Shown: positions 24,601 to 32,758, numbered from the stretch's first letter. The stretch is DNA of 64,000 bases from Tethya wilhelma (GCA_964030475.1 CAXIPT010000022.1:217481-281480), one strand, 5' to 3'. Numbers and translations: made by a program. The notes: generated by a model not told the origin, from the sequence alone.

Positions 24601-27389
24601 AAGTGGCACCCTGCATGTGCAGCATACTGATTGGCATGGATGATCCGTGAACTTAGACCGTTATTTTATCAAGGCATGCATGTAGAATATTTTCTAAGCA
24701 TATCAATACTTATGATAGAATTGATGTATACAAGGAGTCAAAATGAAAATAAAATATATAGTCTTGTGTTAAAATTGCAATTAAGGTGCCTTGTTATAGC
24801 ACTGCCCATTCCTACACTGCTAATTTTTATAAAATTATACTGTACTTAATTGTATTTTTATTATATTTATAATATAACACAATATATCAAATATTATATT
24901 ATATTAGTTTGTGCACTTAGTGTGCAAGTATCCATTAGAATCTATATGTAATGTATGTATAGAGTGCAATATGTATGCAGCTGTATATTAATATAATATT
25001 TTTTGCTATTGAATTTAGTGCTGATTTTTTTGCAATTGTTCAGACTAAACCAAGCTCAAAAAACCTGCCTCAAGAACCTTCAAGTTCCTTTTCTGTTTTC
25101 TATTCTCAAGCTGTGTTTAGATTGGATTAATGATGGAATGTATGATTTTAGTCATCTGCCCCATGGAATGAAGAAGGATCTACCGATTGATTGTAAAGAA
25201 ACCCTGTGTTCTGCACACTTACTACATGTTTATGAAGGTAGGCTCTTGATGTTTTATTGTTGTACCCATGAATGCAAAAGTATTTTCTTAAGTGTATAAT
25301 ATTATTTTGGCCAAAGGTGTTTACATGACCTTATATGAACCATTTTATATTTCCCAAATAAACACTCAAAACAAAACACGCATGCAAATAAGCTTCAATG
25401 TATAGTGAGTAAACTTGTACGTTTTGGAATTACTGAGGTAAGAAATTTATATCTTATATTGCCCAAAAGCTTGTGGAAGACTCGGAAAGTTAATAGTTTA
25501 TAGATTATTACAATTAAGTGCATGTCTCAATTTCGGCACATGACTACTTCATTTTTATTCTTGATCCCTCATATGGATCCTCAGAGTCGTGATCCATACC
25601 GGGGGTGTAGCTTATGATTGTATTGGTTCAAATTCCTACTAATCAGTTTGTTAAGCAGTGGAGTTAACTCTAACAGAGAAATAACTTAAACTGGACTGCT
25701 GGCCAAGAGTTAGGCATAAAAAATAAAGTAGTCACATGCCGAAATTGAGACATGCCTTGTTCCAATACTTTTTACCGCACTGCCCATTCCTACACTACTT
25801 ATTTTTTTGAAATTTTTACTACTTGTTTATTCAACACTACAGTGTGGAGACTATCAGAGACTGGGTAGTCCCTACAAAAAGTTTAAGTAGCAGCTACATG
25901 CACTATAATGCTAAAGCAGCTAATGCGCATGCACATTAAATGCCACATGGTAGGTAATGACCTTTAAACTCTACCTACAAGATGGCTACATTGAAGTGCA
26001 TGAATTTATACTAAGTTATTCAAAGCTTTCTAGTTTTGTTTAGGCCTATTTACTATGAAAACAAGTATCAATGTAGTACCCAAGGAAAGAACTTCCCTTG
26101 TGCTGTCAAAATTGACTCAACGCATTCAGGTTCTCTGGAAATCCTTTTCAAGTAAGTCAGTTAGGAAGTTAGAAGAACAAAACTGGTACTAATGTGGCTT
26201 CCCACTAGCGCTCTCTACGAGTGCTGAGGAAAGTTTGTGTGAGTTTTAGGCCTTGCATGCAATTTGTAATCTGTCAATAAGGGCCTCTGAGCAAATTTGA
26301 AGACTTAACTTGGTTTTGCTAGACTTTTATGATCATGAACATTTTGTATCGTGTCTATGGGACATTCGGCCCATTCCTACTATACGTACTACCGTATGTA
26401 TGATACTAAATCTTGTTCTTGATTATAATTATATATAGGTTTATTAACCCTTAGCTTGCATGCACACCAAGGGTTACAGTAGTCATCTTGTCTATGTGCA
26501 TGTCATGTGTGTGAGTATACATATGTTTGTTCCAACTATATCTCAAGAAAAGAAACTCCAATCTTGCAATAGTGGTACTGTATATCAATTTTGAGACAAC
26601 AAGCTCCTGGAGTACCTAGCCTATTGTTAGCTTCTGTATGCAGTTAAAAGTTGCTGTGACCAACTTTATGTAAGTTATCTTAATAGTTGCTAATCACAAC
26701 TTCAAACTGCATATAGAAGCTAACCACAACGTATTCTGTGGACCTATCACCTCACAACCCACTTGAATATATATCCACCGTAGCTAGGCCCAGCAGAATT
26801 CAGTACAAAATGGGTGGCCAATAATTGATTGCTCGATGGTATAAAGGCTTTGTTAGAGCCACAGTGCAATATTCAATCAGAGACCCATTTGGAATATTAG
26901 TAGCAGGAAGATTGAACTTTTTGATATCCTGATTCAGTATATTCTCCTGATATCTATAATAATAGATACAAACACATGAACATATATAATATAGTAACTA
27001 TATAATTCTCATACGTACTGCAATGACACTGAGTGAACAGTATTTGCCTAGAGTTATGCACATTTGGGCCTTCTTTGTCATTTATATTAGGTGATATTGC
27101 TGGACTTCTTTCTGACATTGACTCTTTTGTCAAAGTACTCATTCATTGTGAGACTTATATGACTCAAAATATATCTCAATGTGCTCAGGTAAACATACAG
27201 TATCATAGCACCTTGCATGCAATATGTCACCGACAGTGTCTTTGTTTCTATACAGAGATCAATCGTTGAGTTTTTGAGAGATCCAACACTATATCTACTG
27301 ACTGATGATGATGACAATGGTCTTATAGGAATGATGATGTCATCCGTACATTGTCACCACTATGTGAAACTAAGAGTTCATCTACGAAA
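613..27389 (+). CDS. RNF213/mysterin-like giant E3 ubiquitin ligase, C-terminal part (15 exons, 5' end outside window)
   Basis: Exons seen: 613-812, 3821-3884, 4514-4766, 10537-10887, 13106-13228, 15019-15308, 16609-16790, 17458-17633, 19148-19279, 19578-19697, 23983-24098, 25044-25237, 27091-27188, 27256-27389, and then 51259 onward. Borders are GT...AG and phases agree at most junctions (812/3821, 3884/4514, 10887/13106, 15308/16609, 16790/17458, 19279/19578, 19697/23983, 24098/25044, 25237/27091, 27188/27256). The protein resembles the C-terminal region of vertebrate RNF213 as I remember it: a block around HSLYHLLWSNFAALCIG (exon 10537), LPELISFYKWIH (15019), ILYFISETEDAGQSNDV then VNFHNAFLEDAIETA (16609 and 17458), INPAEIH, and QAQKTCLKNLQVPFLFSI (25044). 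RNF213 is an AAA+ E3 ligase acting on lipid droplets and intracellular bacteria; the AAA, RING and RZ regions are not in the window. Phase does not close between 4766 and 10537 or between 13228 and 15019, so an exon is unseen in each gap; a weak candidate lies near 13875-13935 (LRVLLLCPEKVLELQEQIQ). The exon at 19148 abuts an N. An alternative is another large cytosolic helical protein. Confidence 0.6.
1966..2643 (+). mobile_element. M1 repeat, near full length
   Basis: It begins with the M1 head (gacttgccttgtttcattgc, then the actgcccattcctacac box) and ends with the M1 tail (tctatgggacagtcggccc, then actaccgtatgtatgat). A reversed head at 1711-1835 stands about 130 bases upstream, so the two heads can pair as a long hairpin. 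M1 has no open frame long enough for a transposase and is taken as a non-autonomous element. Confidence 0.6.
2740..3119 (-). pseudogene. LINE (CR1/jockey-like) reverse-transcriptase C-terminal remnant
   Basis: The - strand frame 3119-2880 reads as the end of a non-LTR reverse transcriptase: YTSDLKRSALVSNTCSKAR, then LGIIHHTF, TLAHLYTAALSCLP, and LELEAVQKFATKVI, matching the familiar pattern 'SDL.W..H...ICSKA...LG...R.F ... L..LY.ALV.P.LEY...VWDP ... L..VQ.FA.r'. A weak continuation is seen down to about 2740. The polymerase core is absent and the piece is isolated inside an intron, so it is a dead 5'-truncated insertion. Confidence 0.6.
5235..5539. mobile_element. Hairpin MITE with 'gcggatccagg' ends
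   Basis: The left end agtagcggatccaggcga is the inverted complement of the right end cctggatccgcccctgtt. About 300 bp, no coding capacity. This type of non-autonomous DNA transposon end is common in animal genomes. The duplicate lies at 6667-6971. Confidence 0.6.
5983..6348. mobile_element. Hairpin MITE with 'ggggcgtagccagg' ends
   Basis: The left end caggggcgtagccagg pairs with the right end ccctctggctacaccac. About 365 bp, non-coding. The internal palindrome tgctcgagcacct and the G/C-run flanks are typical of this MITE type. The duplicate lies at 7415-7780. Confidence 0.6.
6411..7842. repeat. Second unit of the 1,432-bp tandem duplication
   Basis: Direct copy of 4979-6410 with no N at the junction. 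Nothing in it looks like an exon of the host gene. From 7843 to about 8550 the intron continues with AT-rich DNA and no supported feature. Confidence 0.85.
8552..10075 (+). mobile_element. M1 repeat pair interrupted by another transposon
   Basis: A reversed M1 head lies at 8552-8668. The forward M1 copy starts at about 8783 (aagtagtcatgtgatgaag), is interrupted at 8870, resumes at 9422 with attcctacactgcttattt and ends near 10075 with actaccgtacgtgtaat. The open frame at 9491-9892 is M1 sequence and not a gene. The interruption is listed separately. Confidence 0.65.
8870..9421. mobile_element. 552-bp TIR element nested in M1 with a 9-bp target duplication
   Basis: The 9 bases attcctaca at 8861-8869 are repeated at 9422-9430 on both sides of the insert. 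The ends are inverted repeats of about 60 bases with several mismatches: both contain ctcctttgtc followed by a gcattgca-like block and later gtctagcaaag. No transposase frame is present. A 9-bp duplication with long TIRs fits a non-autonomous Mutator-like element. Confidence 0.65.
10014..10260. repeat. Inverted M1 tails and an AGCT microsatellite
   Basis: The M1 tail ending near 10075 is mirrored at about 10140-10225 (tcccattgacacaat reads as the reversed tail), giving a palindrome with a loop of about 70 bases. An (AGCT)n run follows at about 10232-10256. A degenerate MITE end lies at 10320-10378. Confidence 0.55.
10888..13105. other. Intron of the RNF213-like gene, no feature seen
   Basis: AT-rich sequence between two exons. 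I found no exon, no long inverted repeat and no M1 copy. The short peptide frame at about 12731-12829 is not supported by splice sites or similarity. Confidence 0.4.
13380..13569. mobile_element. Short hairpin MITE with 'taccgtaaatcgtgaaa' ends
   Basis: The left end taccgtaaatcgtgaaa is the exact complement of the right end tttcacgatttacggta. About 190 bp and non-coding; it lies in the intron after exon 13106-13228. Confidence 0.7.
13614..13720. mobile_element. Near-perfect hairpin element, copy 1
   Basis: aatagttaa..cacagtagg and gggagttatggca at the left are mirrored by tgccataactccc and cctactgtgcattaactatt at the right. A related copy in the opposite orientation, with shared flanks, is at about 46025-46130. 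About 107 bp with a loop of about 25 bases. Confidence 0.7.
14650..14880. mobile_element. TIR element ending in 'gtatatct...ctaaaaattcgg'
   Basis: The left arm accgtatatcttctaaaaa is complementary, with few mismatches, to the right arm at 14845-14880 (gccgaatttttagactgag, then atatacagtag). About 231 bp, non-coding, in the intron upstream of exon 15019-15308. The rest of 13721-15018 contains nothing else I can support. Confidence 0.6.
15309..16608. other. Intron, no feature seen
   Basis: AT-rich DNA between exons of the RNF213-like gene. No repeat, RNA gene or exon was recognised. The open frame 15370-15552 has no support. Confidence 0.4.
16811..17370. mobile_element. Three degenerate M1 fragments
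   Basis: A reversed M1 head (ggaatgggcagttatgtaaaa) lies at about 16811-16900. A second reversed head lies at about 17230-17330 and ends with ggcacatgactac, followed at 17340-17370 by a shortened M1 tail (gggacagtcaacctattcc). They fill the intron between exons 16609-16790 and 17458-17633. Confidence 0.5.
17634..19105. other. Intron with an M1 3' fragment and a hairpin element
   Basis: An M1 tail (tctatgggacattcggccc) lies at about 18700-18880. A palindromic element occupies about 18925-19062: atgagctaacaagatagg near its left end is mirrored by cctatcttgtttgctcat at its right. It resembles the element at 52079-52288 in its ends (aggaatggc then aaaaaa and aacaagat). No exon was found. Confidence 0.5.
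19106..19147. other. Illumina Nextera adapter remnant followed by an assembly N
   Basis: Bases 19106-19137 match the reverse complement of the Nextera read-1 transposase adapter (19-base mosaic end plus the 14-base tail ending gctgccgacga) with one missing A (ctgtctcttt instead of ctgtctctta-t). Nine further bases (agatagggt) precede the N at 19147. This is not genomic sequence; the exon starting at 19148 may therefore lack its true 5' end. Confidence 0.9.
19873..20043. mobile_element. Hairpin MITE with 'cccatgtagaaagtt' ends
   Basis: The left arm acccacatgtagaaagtt is mirrored by aactttctacatgggttt; inner blocks (cacttactttgcaa and ttgcaaagtgagcg) pair too. About 170 bp, non-coding, in the intron after exon 19578-19697. 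Confidence 0.65.
20338..20885. mobile_element. Possible TIR element with 'gggcgagcctgagcga' ends
   Basis: gggcgagcctgagcgaagg at 20345 is mirrored by ctcgctcaggctcgcccc at about 20862-20880. About 550 bp with no coding frame supported. A related end (ggtgagcctgagcgag) occurs near 22365. The long minus-strand frame 20551-20739 is not credible as a gene. Confidence 0.4.
21002..21045. repeat. (CA)n microsatellite
   Basis: Almost uninterrupted CA repeat with a few t/g interruptions, in an intron of the RNF213-like gene. Confidence 0.9.
21410..21576. mobile_element. Hairpin MITE with 'aatattgaatctgcctgg' ends
   Basis: aatattgaatctgcctgg then aaaaatggt at the left is mirrored by accattttttt and ccaggcagatccaatatt at the right. 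About 167 bp, non-coding. Confidence 0.65.
21926..22484 (+). mobile_element. 'TTAACCCTTGGTG' element, copy 1
   Basis: It begins ttaacccttggtgtgcatg with a mirrored caagggttac close by, and ends gcaccagggattatgcacc followed by tcggtgcc. Internally a block of about 150 bases is repeated (cctgtag/atttcctgagat, then gagcactaagcttcgaggcc at about 22140 and 22300). Relatives start at 26444, 43031 and 50228. It abuts the next element at 22488. No transposase is seen. Confidence 0.55.
22488..23589. mobile_element. 1.1-kb non-autonomous transposon with 41-bp perfect TIRs
   Basis: The left end (tatatgtgaccgaattttgg and onward for 41 bases) is an exact inverted copy of the right end (ending ccaaaattcggtcacatata). 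The interior has short open frames only (22634-22819, 22745-22978) with no transposase motif. A TA target duplication is possible because the TIR begins with tata. Confidence 0.75.
23590..23982. other. Intron end, no feature seen
   Basis: AT-rich DNA between the TIR element and exon 23983-24098. Only the polypyrimidine-like acceptor ctctatttaattttag at the exon border is recognisable. Confidence 0.4.
24345..24845. mobile_element. M1 heads in inverted arrangement
   Basis: A reversed head (gcagtgtaggaatgagtagtg) occupies about 24345-24455 and a short forward head (actgcccattcctacactgc) about 24790-24845. The DNA between them (about 330 bases) and that from 24846 to 25043 contain no recognised exon; 24846-24930 is extremely AT-rich. 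Confidence 0.45.
25512..26404 (+). mobile_element. M1 repeat, full copy with reversed head
   Basis: A reversed head (caatttcggcacatgactac) at 25528 is followed by a loop of about 150 bases and the forward element 25712-26404, which ends attcggcccattcctac, then actaccgtatgtatgata. The loop contains ggttcaaattcctac at 25625, resembling a tRNA B box. Confidence 0.65.
26444..27078 (+). mobile_element. 'TTAACCCTT' element abutting an exon
   Basis: It begins ttaacccttagcttgcatg with mirrored ccaagggttac. Its interior and right end align with the copy at 50228 (tataattctcac/ata, ctgcaatgacactgagtg, then a degenerate gagttatgcacatttggg end). The end lies about a dozen bases before the splice acceptor of exon 27091-27188. 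Confidence 0.5.
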
Positions 27390-27800
27390 GTATGTATATT
27401 GTACTAAATCTACCAGTATCCACTACAATATCCCATAAGAAGTCTTAATTAAGTAATGTAATCTGGTCAATAAATTAACAACACCACTGCAATCAGGTAC
27501 TGCGTGATTTTTTGCATACCAGATTGCTGGTATATATATTTAAATTATACAAATATTAAAAATTTCAAAAAAATAAGCAGTGTAGGAATAGGCATGCAGT
27601 GCATTAAAAAGTATTGGAACAAGGAATGGTCCCAATTTCGGCACATGACTACTTCATTTTCATTTTTATCCCTCATGCATAGCTATTATTATCGCAAATG
27701 GTTCAAAGAATGATCTGTACTTGAATAGCTTATCAGTATCACGTTAATTTTTATCACATGGTTCAAATTCCTGCCAATCTTATCACTTGGCTAAAAAGTG

Positions 27801-27801
27801 N
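27801..27801. other. Assembly join (single N) between blocks A and B
   Basis: The left side ends inside an M1-associated loop (ttatcacttggctaaaaagtg), and the identical sequence at 44387 continues with gaataaagt. The right side enters an unrelated minus-strand exon that is cut by the join. Confidence 0.9.
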
Positions 27802-28244
27802 GTTTATCCCTTGAGCCATTAGCAGCTTGCACGAGTGTACCAAGGTCAATCTGCCCATCAGAGCTTGATTCAGGTGGTGAGTAAGTGGTGGTAGATAGTG
27901 GTGTAGCAGCGGTGTTAATTGGTGTTTCAGGATCTGAAGACCCATTTTCACTGTCCCGCGAGGCTGAACTAGATATTGAAGGTATTTCTGGTCCCAAAGA
28001 TGTTGAATGAAATGACCCAGAAGATGTAGGACTATCATCATTGATTGTGGACCTGGTAATAGTACCACTGCAACCTTCACCAGGTTGCTTCTCTGTATCA
28101 ACTCTGTAATTTTGATTATGAGTAGTTTAACTGAAACAAGGACTTAGCCTGTATCATAATTCATATACCTTTACCTTTTGAAGAATGATGTTAGCTTTAC
28201 ACAGTCACTCTCTGAGTCTCTGACTCTCTTTCTACTGCCTGACA
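27802..28244 (-). CDS. 5' end of an unknown gene (possibly ZMYM/hAT-like), truncated by a join
   Basis: Exon 1 runs 28244-28175 (ATG at 28244; MSGSRKRVRDSESDCVK then LTSFFKR) and exon 2 runs 28103-27802, cut at the N. The donor ..AAAAG|GTAAAG and acceptor ..TTACAG|AG join in phase 2 to give RVDTEKQPGEG. Exon 2 is Ser/Thr/Pro-rich (TINDDSPTSSGSFHSTS, SISSSASRDSENGSS) and low in complexity. A basic N terminus followed by TSFF is often seen in proteins derived from hAT or ZMYM-type transposases and resembles a PIP box; that assignment is weak. The overlapping long frame 28101-27763 is in the wrong phase. Confidence 0.4.
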
Positions 28245-28612
28245 TACTGGCTCACAAAAAATCAGTTTAAACATGCATTTGTCAGCTGTATTTCCTGCAG
28301 CTGTTTCACTGGCATAATGTCATGCAAGATCTGATAATTTTTATCTGATTCAGTCAGTGAGTGAAGCATTTATAATGTGAAACATAATTGATAGCTGTCA
28401 GCATGTTCACAGTGCAATATCATCTACTTTGTGGCTGGCATAGCCAGCTTGGCACTGCTGCAGTGAGCTAAGCCTTGCATGCATGGTTGGGTGGGGCTTA
28501 GCCGCTCAAGCCAATGCGCAATGCCATGCAGGATGCAGCTTCGCTGGGTGGGGCTGCTCAAGCTGTTTTGGGGGGGTTGTAACCCCCTGAACCCCCCCCT
28601 AAATCCGCCCCT
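28245..28612. other. Upstream region of the truncated gene with a MITE end
   Basis: From 28245 to about 28430 no feature is seen; any promoter is not recognisable. At 28568-28612 the runs gggggggttgtaacccc and ccccctaaatccgcccctg are a degenerate MITE terminus. The - frame 28651-28424 (YRGGFRGGFRGLQPPQN) is translated MITE and not a gene. Confidence 0.4.
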
Positions 28613-29298
28613 GTAGTCATGTGCCGAAACTAAGACCATGCCTTGTTCCAATACTTTTTACCGCACTGCCCAATCCTACACTACTTATTTTTTTGAAATT
28701 TTTACTACTTTTTCATTCACTTTTTTCAACACTACAGTGTGGAAAGACTGGTTAGTCCCTGCAAAAAACTTGAGGGGCAGCTACATGCACTTCATTATAC
28801 TGGAGGCTATACGCATTAATGCCACGTGATAATGACCTTTGACCTCTATCTACAGAGATGGCTGCATTGAAGTACATGAATTTATACTCTCAGTTTCAAA
28901 GCTTTCTAGTTTTTGTTTAGGCTTATTTGTGATGTAAATGAGTATCAAGGAATGTACTACCTATGAAAAGGAGTTACTTCGTGCTATCAAAGTTGGCTCA
29001 ACACATTCTGGTTCTCTGGAAATGCTTTTCAAGTAAGTCAGTTAGAAAGTACGTACGTACGTTAGAAGAACAAAAAATGGCACTGTTGTGGCTTCCCACT
29101 AGCTCTCGCTACGAGTGCTGAGGAAAGTTTCTGTGTGTTTTAGGCCTTGCATGCGATTGGTAATCTGTTAGTTAGAGCCTCTGAGCAAGTTTGAAGGCTT
29201 AGTTTTGTTTGACTAGATTTTTATGGTGACCAACATTTTGTATTGTGTCTATGGGACATTCGGCCCATTCCTACTATACGTACTACCGTACGTATGAT
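28613..29298 (+). mobile_element. M1 repeat, full copy
   Basis: Head tagtcatgtgccgaaac, box cactgcccaatcctacac, tail gacattcggcccattcc then actaccgtacgtatgat. It ends about 25 bases before the ATG of the next gene, so that gene's upstream sequence is entirely M1. Confidence 0.7.
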
Positions 29299-29322
29299 AA
29301 AGTGAGCTGTGATTCGGAGAAA

Positions 29323-30443
29323 ATGGAACTGTGGTCTGCTTATAGCCACAAAGAGAGTTTTGAGGCTACCCATGTTAGAGTTGGTAGTTCTCTGGCCGAA
29401 GGCAGAGATGTATCTGTGGTAGCAAGTGGTCAGACAGCTTCAATTGATAGCCATGATGAAGAAGTTGTTGTAAGTGAGCTACTTGTAGTGCATGCAGGGA
29501 AACTGATTGTAACCTATTTAGATTATAGAATTAGCTCTAGGTGTGATTTACCAGTGTGTAAGTGTATAGCTGGTAGAGTGTGCTTTATTATGATGTCTTC
29601 TATAGATCCTGCCAGATGAAGATCAAGAAGATGCTTGCTATCAAGATGATGTCATTCTTGATGAAGAAGAAGAATCTGATAGTGACCTGGAGTATTATCT
29701 GAAGCTAATCAACCGCAGAAAGATGAGTGAGTTCAAACCGTTACGAGTGGGCAACTCAAAGCGTTTCAAGAGGCTGATAGACTTAAGAGCTTTTCTCTCT
29801 TCCAAGTTGCCCGAAGTTGAAATTGCTGGTGAGAATCCTAATTTTGCTGAGGTTGATGTGGGCTATATAGAGCCTGGGCATGGACTCAAAGGGCGAAAGC
29901 AATGGCTCAGTGCTGATGCTGATGTTGACGTGATGTACAGTAAGCATGTAGGGAAAAACAGAATTGTTTTATGGGCCTACTCAAGCTACCAACAATCCAA
30001 TACAAGTTCATCTGTTGACAAAAAGGGGGGATCTAGTTATAAGCAACATAAAAAATCCCTTTCTATAGTTGATGAGAAGTATGAAGAACTCAGAAAGAAG
30101 CATGGAAACAAGTATACTCTAGAGCAGCTACGTATGTGGGCTCAGATGATCCCTTTAGGGAATCATGAGTCAACTGATGACCCTTCTGATAAGCCTTTTT
30201 GGCGAGGACGTGTACGAAAGCATCACCAAGCTAGAGCAGAGTAGCTCACTCAGTGATACGCCACCACCTAAGAGGCCCTCGGTTTCCCTTAGCTCCAACT
30301 CCCCATCTAGGAAAGTGTCGATAAAAAGTGAGCTCCTGGATCAATTAACCAAGTGGCATAAGCTTAGTGAGTGTGGAGTTGTACAACAAGATGAATATGA
30401 AGATCTCAAAACAAAGATTCTCTCAGACATAAAAAATTTGTAG
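29323..30443 (+). CDS. Two-exon gene of unknown function with one frameshift
   Basis: Exon 1 runs 29323-29469 (ATG, 49 codons, MELWSAYSHKESFEATH...) and donor GTAAGT; exon 2 runs 29606-30443 in phase 0 (ILPDEDQEDACYQDD, then an acidic stretch). After an acidic N terminus and a basic middle region comes YEELRKKHGNKYTLEQLRMW, then AQMIPLGNHESTDDP, and a Ser/Pro-rich linker (TPPPKRPSVSLSS) before a C-terminal helix (LLDQLTKWHKLSECG, YEDLKTKILSDI). The Y-T..Q-L-R-x-W-A then 'H-x-S-x-D-x-P' motif is one I associate with lineage-expanded sponge proteins of unknown role (memory, unverified). The reading frame shifts at about 30195-30207, at the run cctttttgg, from ...SDKPF to GEDVYESITKLEQ: a sequencing error at a homopolymer or a real break. 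Function not assigned. Confidence 0.5.
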
Positions 30444-30554
30444 TGTGTATACATACTTTTGAGTACAAATCAATGACAGATGATGTAAGCATGCATGATT
30501 ATCATACTTATGTATTCCTTGTGTAAATGGCTACATGAATATTATTTTGCAGTG

Positions 30555-31519
30555 TTTATTAGACATACCCATCCATCCTAGGCAATCCTGTCCAGTAACA
30601 GACTGAAATGCTGTCTCAATGATTGGTTTGGGATCACTGACTGCCTGTAGAAGTTCGTCATGTTCCCTTAGACATAACTAAATAACTCTTCCACAGGATT
30701 CAAGTCAGGGCTGTAAGGTGGAAGAAACATAGTGCTGACTGAAGCAAGTCTTTCACAGGGGCAACGTGATGAATGGAACAGTTGTCCATCACTAAGACAC
30801 TCCTTGAATCGCTCCCATCAAATTGCTGCATTTCTGGGATTAGGGTGCCTGTGATAAACTCTAGCATTCTATCACCATTATAGGTGCCTCTTCTCATCTC
30901 CAATGCTATAACTCCTTCCAAGCACATGGCAGCTATATATGGCTGAAATTCTCTGACCTCTATGTAGTATACGTTTGCACACAGGTCTGTGACCATTCAG
31001 AGCATAGCCACACTTCCTTATGTGATCTCTACGGTCACAACCTGTCTCATCCAACCACACTATTTTATCAATACTGAAGAACTGCATCTCAGCCATAAAA
31101 TCTCCTCTGTATTCGCTACACCTCTGTAGTGCTATCTGTTGAATCTTCTTACGTGTGAAACCATATCGTTGAATAATACGACAGATTGTGGCTGCGGAAA
31201 CCTTGATGCCAGTTATATGCTCAACTTGCTTGCATACTTCACCTAAATAAAGAGCAGGACTCTCCAATAGTAATCCAATAATGACCTGTTCATTATGTGG
31301 AGAGAGTAACCTGGTGTGAACTCTATCGACTTTGTCTACCACCAAGGATCTGGTTTCCTCAAACTTCTTACAAGTGTTGTGCACAGTTCCAACTGAAACA
31401 CTGAGGTTCTTGGCAATGGTTCTAAACTGCCTACCCATTCCAAACCGTTGCCAAATCATTCTGTTTCTTAGGTCTATGGAATAGGCAGCTTTTCTGCTTG
31501 GTTCACAAGACATGATCAA
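30555..31519 (-). pseudogene. Dead IS630/Tc1-superfamily (DDE_3) transposase
   Basis: The first frame (31519-30878) holds an HTH N terminus (FGMGRQFRTIAKNLSVSVGT, then VHNTCKKFEETRS), a second winged region (SPHNEQVIIGLLLESPALYL) and the first catalytic Asp in WLDETG (residue about 157). After a frameshift near 30935 the protein continues AAMCLEGVIALEMRRGTYNG and has the second Asp in VLVMDNCSIHH. A further shift near 30730 leads to FLPPYSPDLNPVEELFSYV with the third acid (E), then a stop, and the tail (DELLQAVSDPKP) is in yet another frame. All three acids are present but at least three breaks make it inactive. The gene faces its neighbour 29323-30443 tail to tail. Terminal inverted repeats were not identified; a ttaaccctcggcgtgtgaac-like palindrome lies at about 31655-31687. 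Confidence 0.75.
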
Positions 31520-31719
31520 GTAAGTTGGATTTGAACTTCCCGCTGAAGTACGAAGTTCACCTTAGTACATACATACGCAATGTCATGTTTGTGCACACAA
31601 TGACGCAACGTACGCGCACAATGTTCAACAGCAGCTGAAATCGACTGTACTATAACCCTTTCGGCGTTCACACGCCGAGGGTTAACAAGTAATATGGTCT
31701 TAAGGTTAGGGGTCATAGT

Positions 31720-32750
31720 GTGTATATGAATAATTCATGAGCAATGATGAGCTAGAAAAAATCTCCCCGTATCTAACACCAGAACTGGAATGGGGGACTC
31801 TTGCCTCTTGAACAGCTCATCAATCAACTGTTTGTTCTTGGATCACTAACTACTGGGACTTCATAGCTATTCTAGTGTACACACTACCAACAATTTTCAT
31901 TCGACTATCTGCCATTTTTTCTTAGAAAATAGGCAGCTATATCCAGAACACTGTATCAACAAAAACTTACCTTCGTTCTCAAGGGTCAGACATTGAAAAA
32001 AAAATTTCTACATTAAAGCGAGCGTTTTAGGAAGCTAAAAAGCGTCCAGCAAAGCATCTCTGGCAGCTGCCAGGAGACAACGACGAGGAGCTAGGACCTA
32101 TAATTTCAGTTGCTCATTTTCAAGAAAACTCTTCATCTGGCCCTTTATACTTGGGACTGTACAGTTCGCTAATCACACGGTTAGAATTTTTGCTAGCTCT
32201 GCACAATTTGGTGTCTTCTTCTGCATCTAAAATAACTAGCATGTACTTATTAGCATATTCATGAGCCAACTGTTGCCCATAACCTTAGCTGATCATCCAC
32301 AATAACCTCACTCCTAAACTTGTAGTCATCTATACCTTCATTTTTACCAGGCTATTCAGTTGACCCTCACTCATTCTATTAGGGTATTGTATTTTCTACA
32401 CTGGGACCCGGGCCTGAGTCAACAAAACAGAGCTAGCGCTGTATCCCATGGAGCAGCAATTACATTTTAACTGTAAAAAGCATGCAGTGGACCAATAAAC
32501 TACATATGCAGGTAACTAATTTTATATTTTCATTAATTAGTTATTTAACTTAATAACTTATTTTAATTATCCGTATTTGCTTATTAATTATTTCGCACTA
32601 CTTTATTTAAAACTAAAGGTACTTATCATTTTTTAAAGCTTTAAAGTGATAATGTTTCTAAAGTTTCAAACAGTTTTATTACTTACAGATACAAAAAATA
32701 TGCATGATTTTTAAACTCATTGGGGAATAATAATACACTCAATTGTAACA
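31720..32750. other. Intergenic stretch, no gene seen
   Basis: AT-rich DNA between the dead transposase and receptor copy B. A short - strand ORF begins with ATG near 31917 (MADSRMKIVGSVYTR) but stops after 19 codons and has no splice support. The last 250 bases are very AT-rich. Confidence 0.4.
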
Positions 32751-32752
32751 AA

Positions 32753-32758
32753 TTTATT
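32753..32758 (-). promoter_or_regulatory. Poly(A) signal of receptor copy B
   Basis: TTTATT on the + strand is AATAAA on the - strand, 44 bases after the stop codon at 32804-32802. Confidence 0.5.

Larger units (their letters stand above)
25481..27800. repeat. 2,320-bp block repeated exactly at 42068-44387
   Basis: The block ends one base before the N at 27801; its copy starts one base after the N at 42067. The offset is 16,587 at both ends and at every landmark checked (M1 copy, both exons, open frames), so no insertion or deletion separates the copies. It includes exons 27091-27188 and 27256-27389. This is the pattern of two contigs that overlap but were not merged. Confidence 0.9.

Noticed and set aside
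25625..25640. Possible tRNA gene
   Set aside because: Only a B-box-like motif is present; no acceptor stem or cloverleaf could be drawn, and the motif recurs in a repeat family.
28424..28651. Gly/Arg-rich protein on the - strand (RGGFRGGFRG)
   Set aside because: This string is a translation of a MITE end with G/C runs.
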